A stretch of DNA of 18,123 nucleotides, from contig CAYPHA010000086.1 of assembly GCA_964410215.1 (NCBI GenBank), forward strand, positions 1-18,123. The letters run 5' to 3'. This document shows, piece after piece, positions 1 to 5,758 of the stretch. Positions within the stretch are counted from its first letter, which is position 1. Every line of letters starts with the position of its first letter. Both the position numbers and the translations under genes were made by a program. The notes under the pieces are model-generated. The model saw only the letters and a program-made list of their open reading frames with translations, did no database searches and was not told where the DNA came from. The DNA comes from CAYPHA01 sp964410215 (GTDB taxonomy: Bacteria > Calditrichota > Calditrichia > Calditrichales > CAYPHA01).

Positions 1-72
1 TATTTTGATCTAGAGGCCTAGGCCATCCCGGCCTGCCGGGACGACAGGGGTTCGAATCCCCTTGGGAGTGCA
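1..72 (+). tRNA. 3' part of a tRNA or tRNA-like remnant, cut by the window start
   Basis: A clear T-arm is present: AGGGG (46-50), loop TTCGAAT (51-57), CCCCT (58-62). It is followed by a seven-base strand (63-69) and a G (70) that could be the 3' acceptor strand and discriminator; CCA is not encoded. Upstream, TCCCGG (26-31) pairs with CCGGGA (36-41) and could be a long variable arm as in Leu/Ser tRNAs. However, four unpaired bases then separate it from the T-stem, and I find no convincing anticodon loop with U33. A competing stem is AGGCC (20-24) with GGCCT (30-34). The 5' acceptor strand lies outside the window. It may be a genuine class II tRNA, a pseudo-tRNA or an integration scar. The terminator hairpin directly downstream supports the end of an RNA gene. 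Confidence 0.35.
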
Positions 73-74
73 GA

Positions 75-107
75 AGCCCGTGGTTATGGAATTACGGGCT
101 ATTTTTT
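75..107 (+). terminator. Intrinsic terminator hairpin after the tRNA-like sequence (copy 1 of a repeated hairpin)
   Basis: AGCCCGT (75-81) pairs with ACGGGCT (94-100). The stem extends inward through two G-U pairs and two T-A pairs to an ATGG tetraloop (86-89), and TTTTTT follows at 102-107. The same loop and flanks recur in the hairpin at 1700-1733, where the stem has T-A in place of one C-G pair. Confidence 0.7.
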
Positions 108-123
108 ATCATACTGTTAGATT

Positions 124-282
124 ATGTATTACGTCTACCTTCTTGAATCCGAAAAGGATGGCCGCTATTATATAGGTCAGACGCATGATGTCAGTAAACG
201 TTTCATCTATCACAATTCGGGCCGATCGGTCTATATAAAGTATTAGAGTCCCTGGAAACTGCTGGCTGCTGATTGTCTGTAA
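124..282 (+). pseudogene. Decayed GIY-YIG endonuclease gene (copy 1)
   Basis: The ATG at 124 opens a frame reading MYYVYLLESEKDGRYYIGQT and on to HNSGRSVYIKY. This is the N-terminal half of a small GIY-YIG domain protein (UPF0213/YhbQ type), with the YIG motif intact at about residues 16-18. A TAG at 244-246 interrupts it exactly where family members continue with a basic residue and then 'SPWKL'. The sequence after the stop still reads SPWKLLAADCL before a TAA at 280-282. So a nonsense change followed by loss of the C-terminal half, including the conserved Glu-containing helix, fits better than a natural short protein. The gene starts 23 bases after a terminator hairpin, as does its intact paralogue at 1749. 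The protein sequences are clearly related but diverged, so the duplication is not recent. Confidence 0.75.
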
Positions 283-387
283 ATCCGATCAGAGTAATTG
301 TTATTTATTGCATTGACCTGCAGTTTTAGTATATTGATACGTGACTTAAAAGGACCGTTTTGTTCTTTTCAACTGAAAAGACCTGAA

Positions 388-419
388 TTGACACTGCACA
401 GCATATTGTGCACTATATT
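388..419 (+). promoter_or_regulatory. Candidate promoter with an embedded inverted repeat
   Basis: TTGACA at 388-393 is a perfect -35-like hexamer. The downstream -10 candidates are imperfect: CACTAT at 411 with a 17-base spacer, or TATATT at 414 with a 20-base spacer. Between them lies a perfect inverted repeat, TGCACA (395-400), six bases, TGTGCA (407-412), sitting where a repressor or activator would act. It would drive the lipoprotein gene, leaving a leader of about 180 bases. Inference only. Confidence 0.3.
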
Positions 420-540
420 GAACAGCGAACAAAGTATTTTTACATATCACCGATATTCAACTGGATTCTGAGCAGCATACAACCCTAATATCATCTTAAA
501 CGATACCTGCATCCGTTTTGGCAAATAGTAAAAGAGGACT

Positions 541-555
541 GATTTAAGTTAAATC
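541..555. promoter_or_regulatory. 15-base palindrome upstream of the lipoprotein gene
   Basis: GATTTAA, a single G, then TTAAATC forms a perfect 7-base inverted repeat with one central base. It ends 49 bases before the start codon at 605. Its size and position suit a dimeric regulator site, but the AT-rich composition makes chance possible. Confidence 0.25.
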
Positions 556-604
556 GGGGATTTTGAAATGTTTGGTCTGTCACACATAGAAAAGGAGGTG
601 TGTC

Positions 605-1651
605 ATGATGAGACCTTTTATTTCAATTTTATTCATCACCCTTATTTCAGCATTCTTTTTGATTCCCGGGTGTGAGAGTTCGGAAGGGCCGGATGATGAA
701 GAAATATTTATCCCGCCTGATCCCCCTCAATTTTCCAATTCACAGATTGTGTTTGAACACGGACCGGAAGGTACATGGGATGATAACAGCGTAGGATGGT
801 GCGCGGTATTGCCCGATGGCGATACACTGCGCATGTGGTATAGCGCTAACAGTACGGAGGATGAGGTCAATAAAATCGGCTATGCCTGGTCTGTAAATGG
901 TGCGGAATGGAACAGATATGACGATAATATCGTACTGGAAAAGTCTTATGCCTGGGAGGGAGATGATTTCGGCGATGCCACTGTTATTAAGGATGGTAAT
1001 GAATTCAGGATGTGGTATCATGGATGGTCCGGTGTGGCTCGTATCACCGTCGGTTACGCGACATCCCCTGATGGCAAACACTGGACAAAACATGCGGAGC
1101 CCATTATTAGTAAAAATGATCTTGGGCAGGTCTGTTCCTATTGTTTATGCCTGCGGAGTGTACATAAAACGAATGAAACGCTTAAGGGCTGGTATCATGG
1201 TATTTCAGGCGACTGGAGGTCCGGACAGGGGTGCATCGGTTTTTTAACGTCAGTCGATGGGGTTAACTGGGAAAACCACGGCCTTTGTCTCCATCATTCG
1301 GGTATGCAGGACTGGGAAAAAGATTTTGCCGTCTGTCCCGTCGTCGTTGAAAGTGAAGTCGGTTTCGAAATGTTTTATGTCGGCTACAGAGAAGAATCAC
1401 GTCTGCCTTCCATAGGTTATGCTGCGTCAGAAGATGGCATTACCTGGCACAAATATGAAGAAAATCCGATAATTCATTATAGCGACCTGGTCGGGACTCC
1501 CGGAAACAGTGCCTCGTTGACAGCGGCCGTCTGTGACTGGCCTGAACCGGGTGTGTATCATCTCTGGTACCATGAATGTTCATTAAACGGAAGGTGCAAA
1601 ATCCGCTATATCAGAGGTGAGCGGCCGGCGAATATACAGCAGGAACAATGA
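605..1651 (+). CDS. Lipoprotein with five-bladed beta-propeller (GH43/GH32-like fold)
   Basis: The 348-residue product starts with a lipoprotein signal peptide ending in LIPGC, so Cys23 would be lipidated. An acidic linker follows. The body has about five repeats of the pattern 'hydrophobic-x-WY ... IGYAxSxDGxxW', seen around MWYSAN, MWYHGW, GWYHGI, MFYVGY and LWYHEC. This is the signature of the five-bladed propeller shared by arabinanases, invertases and many uncharacterised lipoproteins. I cannot assign catalytic acids, so sugar binding or hydrolysis is only suggested by fold. It is probably anchored in the outer membrane or exposed. A strong Shine-Dalgarno GGAGG lies at 594-598, six bases before ATG 605; a second ATG at 608 is nine bases away and equally usable. 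The gene stands alone between two GIY-YIG cassettes and is closed by the hairpin at 1700. Confidence 0.85.
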   Translation: MMRPFISILFITLISAFFLIPGCESSEGPDDEEIFIPPDPPQFSNSQIVFEHGPEGTWDDNSVGWCAVLPDGDTLRMWYSANSTEDEVNKIGYAWSVNGAEWNRYDDNIVLEKSYAWEGDDFGDATVIKDGNEFRMWYHGWSGVARITVGYATSPDGKHWTKHAEPIISKNDLGQVCSYCLCLRSVHKTNETLKGWYHGISGDWRSGQGCIGFLTSVDGVNWENHGLCLHHSGMQDWEKDFAVCPVVVESEVGFEMFYVGYREESRLPSIGYAASEDGITWHKYEENPIIHYSDLVGTPGNSASLTAAVCDWPEPGVYHLWYHECSLNGRCKIRYIRGERPANIQQEQ

Positions 1652-1653
1652 TA

Positions 1654-1687
1654 GATTACGGACAAAAACGTTATTGATAACGGACAA
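1654..1687. repeat. 12-base direct repeat with 22-base period
   Basis: GATTACGGACAA (1654-1665) and GATAACGGACAA (1676-1687) match at 11 of 12 positions and lie two helical turns apart, just after the lipoprotein stop codon and before the hairpin at 1700. This is the geometry of a tandem protein-binding site; no binder is known from the sequence. Confidence 0.35.
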
Positions 1688-1699
1688 CCACATGTGCTG

Positions 1700-1733
1700 A
1701 AAAAGCCTGTGGTTATGGAATCACAGGCTTTTT
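1700..1733 (+). terminator. Strong terminator hairpin (copy 2 of the repeated hairpin)
   Basis: A 12-base perfect stem (1700-1711 with 1722-1733) has the 5' arm AAAAAGCCTGTG and the matching 3' arm ending in TTTTT. It extends inward by a G-U and two T-A pairs to an ATGG loop at 1715-1718. It should terminate the lipoprotein transcript and, because of its A-run, may also work on the opposite strand. The loop and core are shared with 75-100. Confidence 0.75.
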
Positions 1734-1734
1734 G

Positions 1735-1754
1735 CATCATCTATATAGATGATG
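1735..1754 (+). promoter_or_regulatory. 20-base perfect palindrome covering the GIY-YIG start codons
   Basis: CATCATCTAT followed by its exact reverse complement ATAGATGATG. Both candidate start codons, ATG 1749 and ATG 1752, lie in the 3' arm, and no Shine-Dalgarno is visible. In RNA the arms could hide the start; in DNA it could be an operator. Copy 1 has a related but degenerate sequence before its start at 124. Confidence 0.45.
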
Positions 1755-2054
1755 TACTATGTTTATCTGTTGGAATCGGAAAGAGACGGCCGCTGCTATG
1801 TCGGCTGTACCTGCAATATCATTGACCGTATGCGGTTCCATAATGAATGCCGGACCGGTAAAGCGGAAGCAGCCGGTCATTGGAAACTGGTGGCTTATAA
1901 AGCGTTTCAAAAGCATTGCCATGCCATACAAGAAGTGTCCCGGCTGAAACGCGTGCAAAATTCGGATGCAATTAAGGAAGAATTCAAATACACCATTCAT
2001 AATGGTACGGTAGGAACAGTCCTCGGTGTTTCATGCCTGCCTGTGTTTCGATGA
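1749..2054 (+). CDS. GIY-YIG domain protein (copy 2, apparently intact)
   Basis: The 101-residue protein has the small GIY-YIG nuclease layout. VYLLES with Tyr6 corresponds to the GIY strand and CYVG (Tyr17-Gly19) to YIG. Arg27 or Arg29 in the following helix matches the conserved catalytic arginine, His31 follows, and Glu62 in the 'QEVSRLKR' helix is at the place of the metal-binding Glu. The family is often annotated as 'putative endonuclease' or 'excinuclease C homologue', with unknown cellular role. About 20 C-terminal residues after 'KEEFKYTIH' do not look like the family and overlap a possible terminator. The protein is unusually cysteine-rich (Cys16, 20, 22, 34, 57, 96). Comparison with copy 1 favours ATG 1752 as the original start; 1749 adds one Met. 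No ribosome-binding site is visible, and the start lies in a palindrome. Confidence 0.75.
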   Translation: MMYYVYLLESERDGRCYVGCTCNIIDRMRFHNECRTGKAEAAGHWKLVAYKAFQKHCHAIQEVSRLKRVQNSDAIKEEFKYTIHNGTVGTVLGVSCLPVFR

Positions 2055-2064
2055 AACCTTTTTT
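2028..2064 (+). terminator. Possible terminator overlapping the end of the GIY-YIG gene
   Basis: GTTTCAT (2028-2034) pairs with ATGAAAC (2051-2057) across a 16-base loop, and TTTTTT follows after one C (2059-2064). The stem is short and AT-rich, so efficiency is uncertain. It overlaps the last nine codons of the GIY-YIG gene. Confidence 0.35.
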
Positions 2065-2157
2065 CATACAAGTGCATTGTTCTTGTGCTTCTTCTTGCCA
2101 TACCGGTTACAATTATTTATTTTATCGGCATGTTTGATATCTCCCTGGAATAGATAA

Positions 2158-3177
2158 ATGATTGTTACATCCAGGCGATTTTTTATAAAATCTATCCTGT
2201 TAACGGCAACAGGCGGGTTTCCGGCACTCGTCAAAGCGTATATGTATCGAAAGAAGAAAATTTTGGAACCGCGGTATCTGGAACTGCATCGGGGGGGCAT
2301 ATTGAAGTCGCGCGGGGAAACACTGTGGAAACGCATGCAAACGTGCGATTTGTGTCCCAGAATGTGCGGAGCAAACCGGCTGGATGGGGAAAAAGGATAT
2401 TGTCAATCCAGTGCGCAACTGGAAATTTCCTCGTACAATCCGCATTTCGGAGAGGAAGCACCACTCGTTGGGAAAGATGGATCAGGAACAATCTTTTTAA
2501 CAAATTGCGGCTTACGCTGCGTATTCTGCATCAACTGGGAAATCAGCCATTCCGGTAGAGGCTCGAAAAGCAGTATCGATGATTTTGCCCGGATGATGCT
2601 TTCCCTTCAGGCCCGGGGATGCGCGAATATAAATATTGTTACCCCCACCCATTATTCCCCGCATATTTTAATGGCGCTTGATATCGCCGCCGCTAAAGGC
2701 TTACGTATACCGCTGATCTATAATACCTGTGGCTGGGAACGTGTCGAGATATTAAAATATCTGGACGGTGTGGTAGACATCTACTTGCCGGATTTTAAAT
2801 ATGCGGAAAGTAAGATGGCTAACCGGTATTCATCCGGTGCTGACAGCTACCCGGAAGAAACTAAAGAAGCCCTGCTTGAAATGCAGAGGCAGGTGGGTGT
2901 GGCCAAAGCTGGCAAGGACGGCATGATATACCGCGGATTGATGATCCGTCACCTGGTCATGCCGAACAGGGTCAGCGGATCCCGAAAAGTAATAGACTGG
3001 ATTGCCGAAAACCTGCCGAAGAATACCTACCTTAACCTGATGTCACAATACCGGCCGATGTATAAAGCGTTTGATTATCCGGAAATTGCACGCAGGATTA
3101 CAGAAGAAGAATACCTGGATGCGGTTCATTATGCCAGCGAGGCCGGACTTACGCGTCTGGATATCCAGGGATATTAA
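2158..3177 (+). CDS. Radical SAM protein, PflX/COG1313-like, with twin-arginine leader
   Basis: The 339-residue protein has the radical SAM cluster motif C117-x3-C121-x2-C124 (CGLRCVFC). Ahead of it is a second cysteine set typical of the PflX-like group: C63, C66, C70 and C82 (CDLCPRMC...GYC). The rest fits that family, for example 'NTCGWE' and 'VDIYLPDFKY'. Members resemble pyruvate-formate-lyase activating enzymes; their substrate is unknown. The odd part is the N-terminus: S5-R6-R7-F8-F9-I10-K11 followed by a modest hydrophobic stretch (about 12-26) matches the Tat consensus SRRxFLK. Without this leader the protein would start near residue 33, the usual family start. Only a weak ribosome-binding site (GGAA, 2147-2150) precedes ATG 2158. 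It ends 47 bases before the response regulator; a shared operon is possible but functionally unexplained. Confidence 0.85.
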   Translation: MIVTSRRFFIKSILLTATGGFPALVKAYMYRKKKILEPRYLELHRGGILKSRGETLWKRMQTCDLCPRMCGANRLDGEKGYCQSSAQLEISSYNPHFGEEAPLVGKDGSGTIFLTNCGLRCVFCINWEISHSGRGSKSSIDDFARMMLSLQARGCANINIVTPTHYSPHILMALDIAAAKGLRIPLIYNTCGWERVEILKYLDGVVDIYLPDFKYAESKMANRYSSGADSYPEETKEALLEMQRQVGVAKAGKDGMIYRGLMIRHLVMPNRVSGSRKVIDWIAENLPKNTYLNLMSQYRPMYKAFDYPEIARRITEEEYLDAVHYASEAGLTRLDIQGY

Positions 3178-3189
3178 CAATAGATTTCC

Positions 3190-3214
3190 TACAAATTTCC
3201 CTCTTATTTTTGTA
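3190..3214 (+). promoter_or_regulatory. Short promoter region of the two-component operon
   Basis: TATTTTTG at 3205-3212 fits the Bacteroidota -7 box TAnnTTTG, 12 bases before ATG 3225; no TTTG-type -33 box is seen at the right distance. TACAAA (3190-3195) and TTTGTA (3209-3214) form an inverted repeat around it that could be an autoregulatory site. No Shine-Dalgarno precedes the start, so a very short leader is possible. Confidence 0.3.
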
Positions 3215-3224
3215 ATATACTACC

Positions 3225-3908
3225 ATGAAAATACTTATTGTAGAAGACAATGCCCACCTGGCGACCGATATCCGGGAATTCCTCGAAGAACAGGGATTCC
3301 GTGTCGAACTGGCTGCGACGCTCAGGACAGCTGAGGAAAAGGTGAATATTTACCGTTATGATCTTGTTGTTATTGACCTGGGCCTGCCGGACGGATCGGG
3401 TATGACTTTGATCCAAACCCTGAAGGATATTGATGCCAACACGGGTATATTGATCGTGACAGCCCGGAATACAATTGAGGATAAAGTAAAGGGACTTGAA
3501 CTGGGGGCGGATGATTATATCACAAAGCCTTTCCACAAAGCGGAACTGAACGCGCGTATCCGTTCAATTCTGCGCCGGGGTAAATTCGATGGCTCCAATT
3601 CCGTTTCATTTCGCGAAATCACTATCGATACGCTGTCCAATCATGTGACGGTAAAAGATGCTGAGCTGGAACTGACTAAAAAAGAATATGAGCTATTACT
3701 CTATTTTATGTATAATAAAAACCGTATGCTTACCAAAGAAAGCATTGCTGAACATCTCTGGGGCGATTATATCGACCAGTCAGACAGTTTTGATTTTATT
3801 TATAACCATATTAAAAATCTAAGGAAGAAAATAAAAAAAGCCGGCGGAAATGATTATATTCATTCCATGTATGGAATGGGCTATAAATTCAGTGCCGGTA
3901 AAAATTAA
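3225..3908 (+). CDS. OmpR/PhoB-family response regulator
   Basis: The 227-residue protein has an N-terminal receiver domain (about 1-120). The acidic pair is E7-D8, the phospho-acceptor is Asp51 in VVIDLGLPDG, with Thr79 and Lys101 (YITKPF) completing the active site. A C-terminal winged-helix DNA-binding domain (about 130-225) follows, including 'LTKKEYELLLYFMYNKNRMLTKESIAEHLWG' and the closing 'GMGYKF' wing. All key residues are present, so it should be a working transcription regulator phosphorylated by the kinase 13 bases downstream. Its targets are not shown by the sequence. The Spy-like lipoprotein, ABC genes and efflux operon that follow are the obvious candidates. The start at 3225 matches the family N-terminus MKILIVEDN exactly. 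Confidence 0.95.
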   Translation: MKILIVEDNAHLATDIREFLEEQGFRVELAATLRTAEEKVNIYRYDLVVIDLGLPDGSGMTLIQTLKDIDANTGILIVTARNTIEDKVKGLELGADDYITKPFHKAELNARIRSILRRGKFDGSNSVSFREITIDTLSNHVTVKDAELELTKKEYELLLYFMYNKNRMLTKESIAEHLWGDYIDQSDSFDFIYNHIKNLRKKIKKAGGNDYIHSMYGMGYKFSAGKN

Positions 3909-3921
3909 CTCCGGATTTTAT

Positions 3922-5190
3922 ATGAATAAAAAACGTTCGTTTAAACTGTTGACCAAAAGCAGTCTCATCTATCTGCTGTTTACATTTATAGCTTTTTTTC
4001 TGAGCGCACTCTTTTTGACAAATGAAGCCGATGAGTATATCGACGGGGAACTCCATAAACGGTTTCATTATTCAGAACGACGCATCGACCGTGCTTTCCA
4101 AACGGATGATTTAAAGAGAGCGGAACGGTATGCTGAAATAACGAGGCTGGATTCGCTGACATCGATAAACGGATATCCCTATTATACGGATACCCTTATT
4201 ACGGATGCGGATACTCAGGAATTACTGGAATTTCGCAAGAAAACCTATATTGTCAATCATGAAGGTACAAACTACCGTGTTGAAATCCTGAAATCCATCC
4301 ATGATTTTTCCAATTTGCGTGATGATATATTTGGTTCCCTGATACCGGCTTTCTTGTTGCTTGCGTTGGGCGTTGTTTTGTTTAACTTCGCTCTTTCCGG
4401 CTACTTTTTCAGTCCCCTCAACAAAATATTGCAGATAATGCGGAATTATAAACCGGGGAGAGGACCTGTTGATACGATCAACACAAGTACAAAAGAATTT
4501 GAGAAGATGCAGGACCTGTTCCTGGAAATGATCCATCGCATCGATGAGGATTACAACAGCCTGAAAGAATATACGGAAAATATGTCACATGAAATCCAAA
4601 CACCATTAGCCATCATTCGAAATAAACTTGAGAATCTGATGGCCCGGGAAAAAATCATGCAGCACCATGCCGGTGAAATAAAACTGATCTATGACGAAGT
4701 TAATTATCTTTCCCGTCTTGGCAACACCCTGAACCTGCTGACGAAAATTGAAAACAGAGAGTTTATGAATGCGGTTACATTGAAAACGAAACCCGTTATC
4801 GAAAAACATGTCAATACTATCAAAGAGTCTGCGGAAACAAAATCACTTCATATTGAACAGATACTCGATGACGATCATCGTGTCTTTATGGATCCTGTTC
4901 TATTTGATATCATTATTAAAAACGTTCTAAAAAATGCTGTCCTGTATGCTTCGTCCGAAGGACCTGTACGGATTGAATCTTTTAAGGATAGCCTTCGTAT
5001 CAGTAATTCCGGGCCGCCCCTTGGTATTTCGGAGGAACAGCTTTTTAAGCGATTCAACCGGAAAAATAATTCGTCGAAATCCCTCGGTCTGGGTCTGGCA
5101 ATCGTAAAAAAAATCTGTGAGCTGAATGATCTGAAAATTTTCCACAAATATGAAGAGGGCAGGCATGTTTTTTCCATACAGAATCCCTGA
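3922..5190 (+). CDS. Membrane sensor histidine kinase
   Basis: The product from ATG 3922 is 422 residues. An upstream in-frame ATG at 3850 lies inside the regulator gene and adds 24 residues without membrane or family character, so 3922 is preferred. Layout: TM1 (about 11-33), a periplasmic sensor of about 100 residues, TM2 (about 137-163), a linker where HAMP usually sits but with weak resemblance, HisKA with phospho-acceptor His223 in SHEIQTP, and a C-terminal ATPase domain. In the last, Asn334 and Asn338 form the N-box, ISNSGPP (Asn362, Gly364) the G1 box, and LGLGLAIV (about 388-395) the G2 box. The usual Asp of the G1 box is Asn, a variant I believe occurs in FCB-group kinases. It pairs with the regulator upstream; the signal is unknown, plausibly an envelope stress given the neighbours. 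Confidence 0.93.
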   Translation: MNKKRSFKLLTKSSLIYLLFTFIAFFLSALFLTNEADEYIDGELHKRFHYSERRIDRAFQTDDLKRAERYAEITRLDSLTSINGYPYYTDTLITDADTQELLEFRKKTYIVNHEGTNYRVEILKSIHDFSNLRDDIFGSLIPAFLLLALGVVLFNFALSGYFFSPLNKILQIMRNYKPGRGPVDTINTSTKEFEKMQDLFLEMIHRIDEDYNSLKEYTENMSHEIQTPLAIIRNKLENLMAREKIMQHHAGEIKLIYDEVNYLSRLGNTLNLLTKIENREFMNAVTLKTKPVIEKHVNTIKESAETKSLHIEQILDDDHRVFMDPVLFDIIIKNVLKNAVLYASSEGPVRIESFKDSLRISNSGPPLGISEEQLFKRFNRKNNSSKSLGLGLAIVKKICELNDLKIFHKYEEGRHVFSIQNP

Positions 5191-5222
5191 TGTTACAGTG
5201 CTCATGCCGGGAATAAAACTGA

Positions 5223-5266
5223 GTTTGAATTGTCAAACAAAATAATAAGCGACGGCAAAAAGTCGC
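5223..5266. promoter_or_regulatory. Inverted repeats in the 154-base gap before the Spy-like gene
   Basis: GTTTGA (5223-5228) and TCAAAC (5233-5238) form a 6-4-6 inverted repeat. GCGAC (5249-5253) and GTCGC (5262-5266) form a second. The first is a candidate site for the response regulator. The 8-mer TTTGACAA on its reverse strand also occurs at 10029-10036, before the efflux operon. Confidence 0.3.
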
Positions 5267-5307
5267 AAGGTGACCGGTTCCGGCAACGGATCAACCCGTT
5301 CCTTTTG

Positions 5308-5315
5308 TATGTTTG
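5308..5315 (+). promoter_or_regulatory. TAnnTTTG-type promoter box for the Spy-like gene
   Basis: TATGTTTG fits the Bacteroidota -7 consensus exactly and lies 29 bases before ATG 5345. No convincing -33 TTTG is found upstream. The alternative AACGG/CCGTT stem (5285-5300) just before it could be a weak terminator of the kinase transcript. Confidence 0.3.
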
Positions 5316-5344
5316 CTACTGATATCCAAAAATGAGGTCGTGTC

Positions 5345-5728
5345 ATGAAACATATAATCAAAGGTCTTTTGACGATCAGTGTCCTTCTTTCAACTTTTCC
5401 GGCCTGTTCGGGTGAGCAGGAGAGGCGTGCTCCATTCAGCCCGGAAGAACGCATGAACCGTTTAAAGGAAAGACTGGATCTTACCGATGAGCAGGCGGAA
5501 CATATCAAACAAATCTTCAGTGAGTCGAATGAAAAAATGCATGCGCTTCGAGACTCTTTTACTGCGGACCGCAGGGGAGCAAGGGAAGAAATGATGAATA
5601 TACGCCGTGAAACAGATGAGAAAATTAAAGCGGTTTTATTTGAGGACCAGCTTGAAGCGTATGAATTGTTTCAGGAGGAGCAGCGACAGAATATTCAAAG
5701 AAGGTTTCAGGAGAGGAACAGAGATTAA
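5345..5728 (+). CDS. Spy/CpxP-like LTxxQ periplasmic lipoprotein
   Basis: The 127-residue product has a signal peptide ending in STFPAC, making Cys21 the likely lipidated residue. The mature part is almost wholly charged helix, with one exact LTxxQ motif (L46-TDE-Q50). A weaker second copy occurs in 'LFEDQLEAYELFQEEQ', which is the Spy/CpxP family pattern. Known members are ATP-independent periplasmic chaperones or inhibitors of the Cpx sensor kinase. By analogy it may feed back on the adjacent kinase, or protect envelope proteins; this is inference. GAGG at 5334-5337 precedes ATG 5345. It lies between the two-component genes and the ABC genes, 30 bases from the ATPase, so co-transcription with the transporter is likely. 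Confidence 0.82.
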   Translation: MKHIIKGLLTISVLLSTFPACSGEQERRAPFSPEERMNRLKERLDLTDEQAEHIKQIFSESNEKMHALRDSFTADRRGAREEMMNIRRETDEKIKAVLFEDQLEAYELFQEEQRQNIQRRFQERNRD

Positions 5729-5758
5729 TACTTCGCTTAGTATGCAGGGCTTCAGCAG

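Larger units (their letters stand above)
283..604. other. Gene-free stretch with small palindromes
   Basis: No coding frame of interest is seen on either strand; the longest I traced on the minus strand is about 20 codons. It contains a short hairpin, CTTTTC (365-370) / GAAAAG (375-380) with loop AACT, without a T-run. It also holds a promoter-like region with an inverted repeat at 388-419 and a near-perfect palindrome at 541-555, listed separately. It is the likely 5' region of the lipoprotein gene at 605. Confidence 0.5.

Noticed and set aside
1..72. tmRNA 3' end
   Set aside because: The acceptor-side sequence after the T-arm does not resemble the usual tmRNA 3' strand, and no CCA is encoded.
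581..603. Hairpin CACAC/GTGTG that could hide the ribosome-binding site of the lipoprotein gene
   Set aside because: There are only five pairs with a 12-base loop, too weak to support a regulatory claim.
283..604. Possible small protein or CRISPR/IS remnant in the long gene-free stretch
   Set aside because: No frame of meaningful length, no repeat-spacer pattern, no transposase fragment or terminal repeats were seen.
1737..2000. 87-codon minus-strand frame opposite the GIY-YIG gene
   Set aside because: The sense frame has clear GIY-YIG motifs; the antisense frame has no recognisable features.
3850..3921. Upstream in-frame ATG extending the sensor kinase into the response regulator gene
   Set aside because: The added 24 residues read like a shadow of the regulator's C-terminus. 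ATG 3922 gives a normal kinase N-terminus with a basic stretch followed by TM1.
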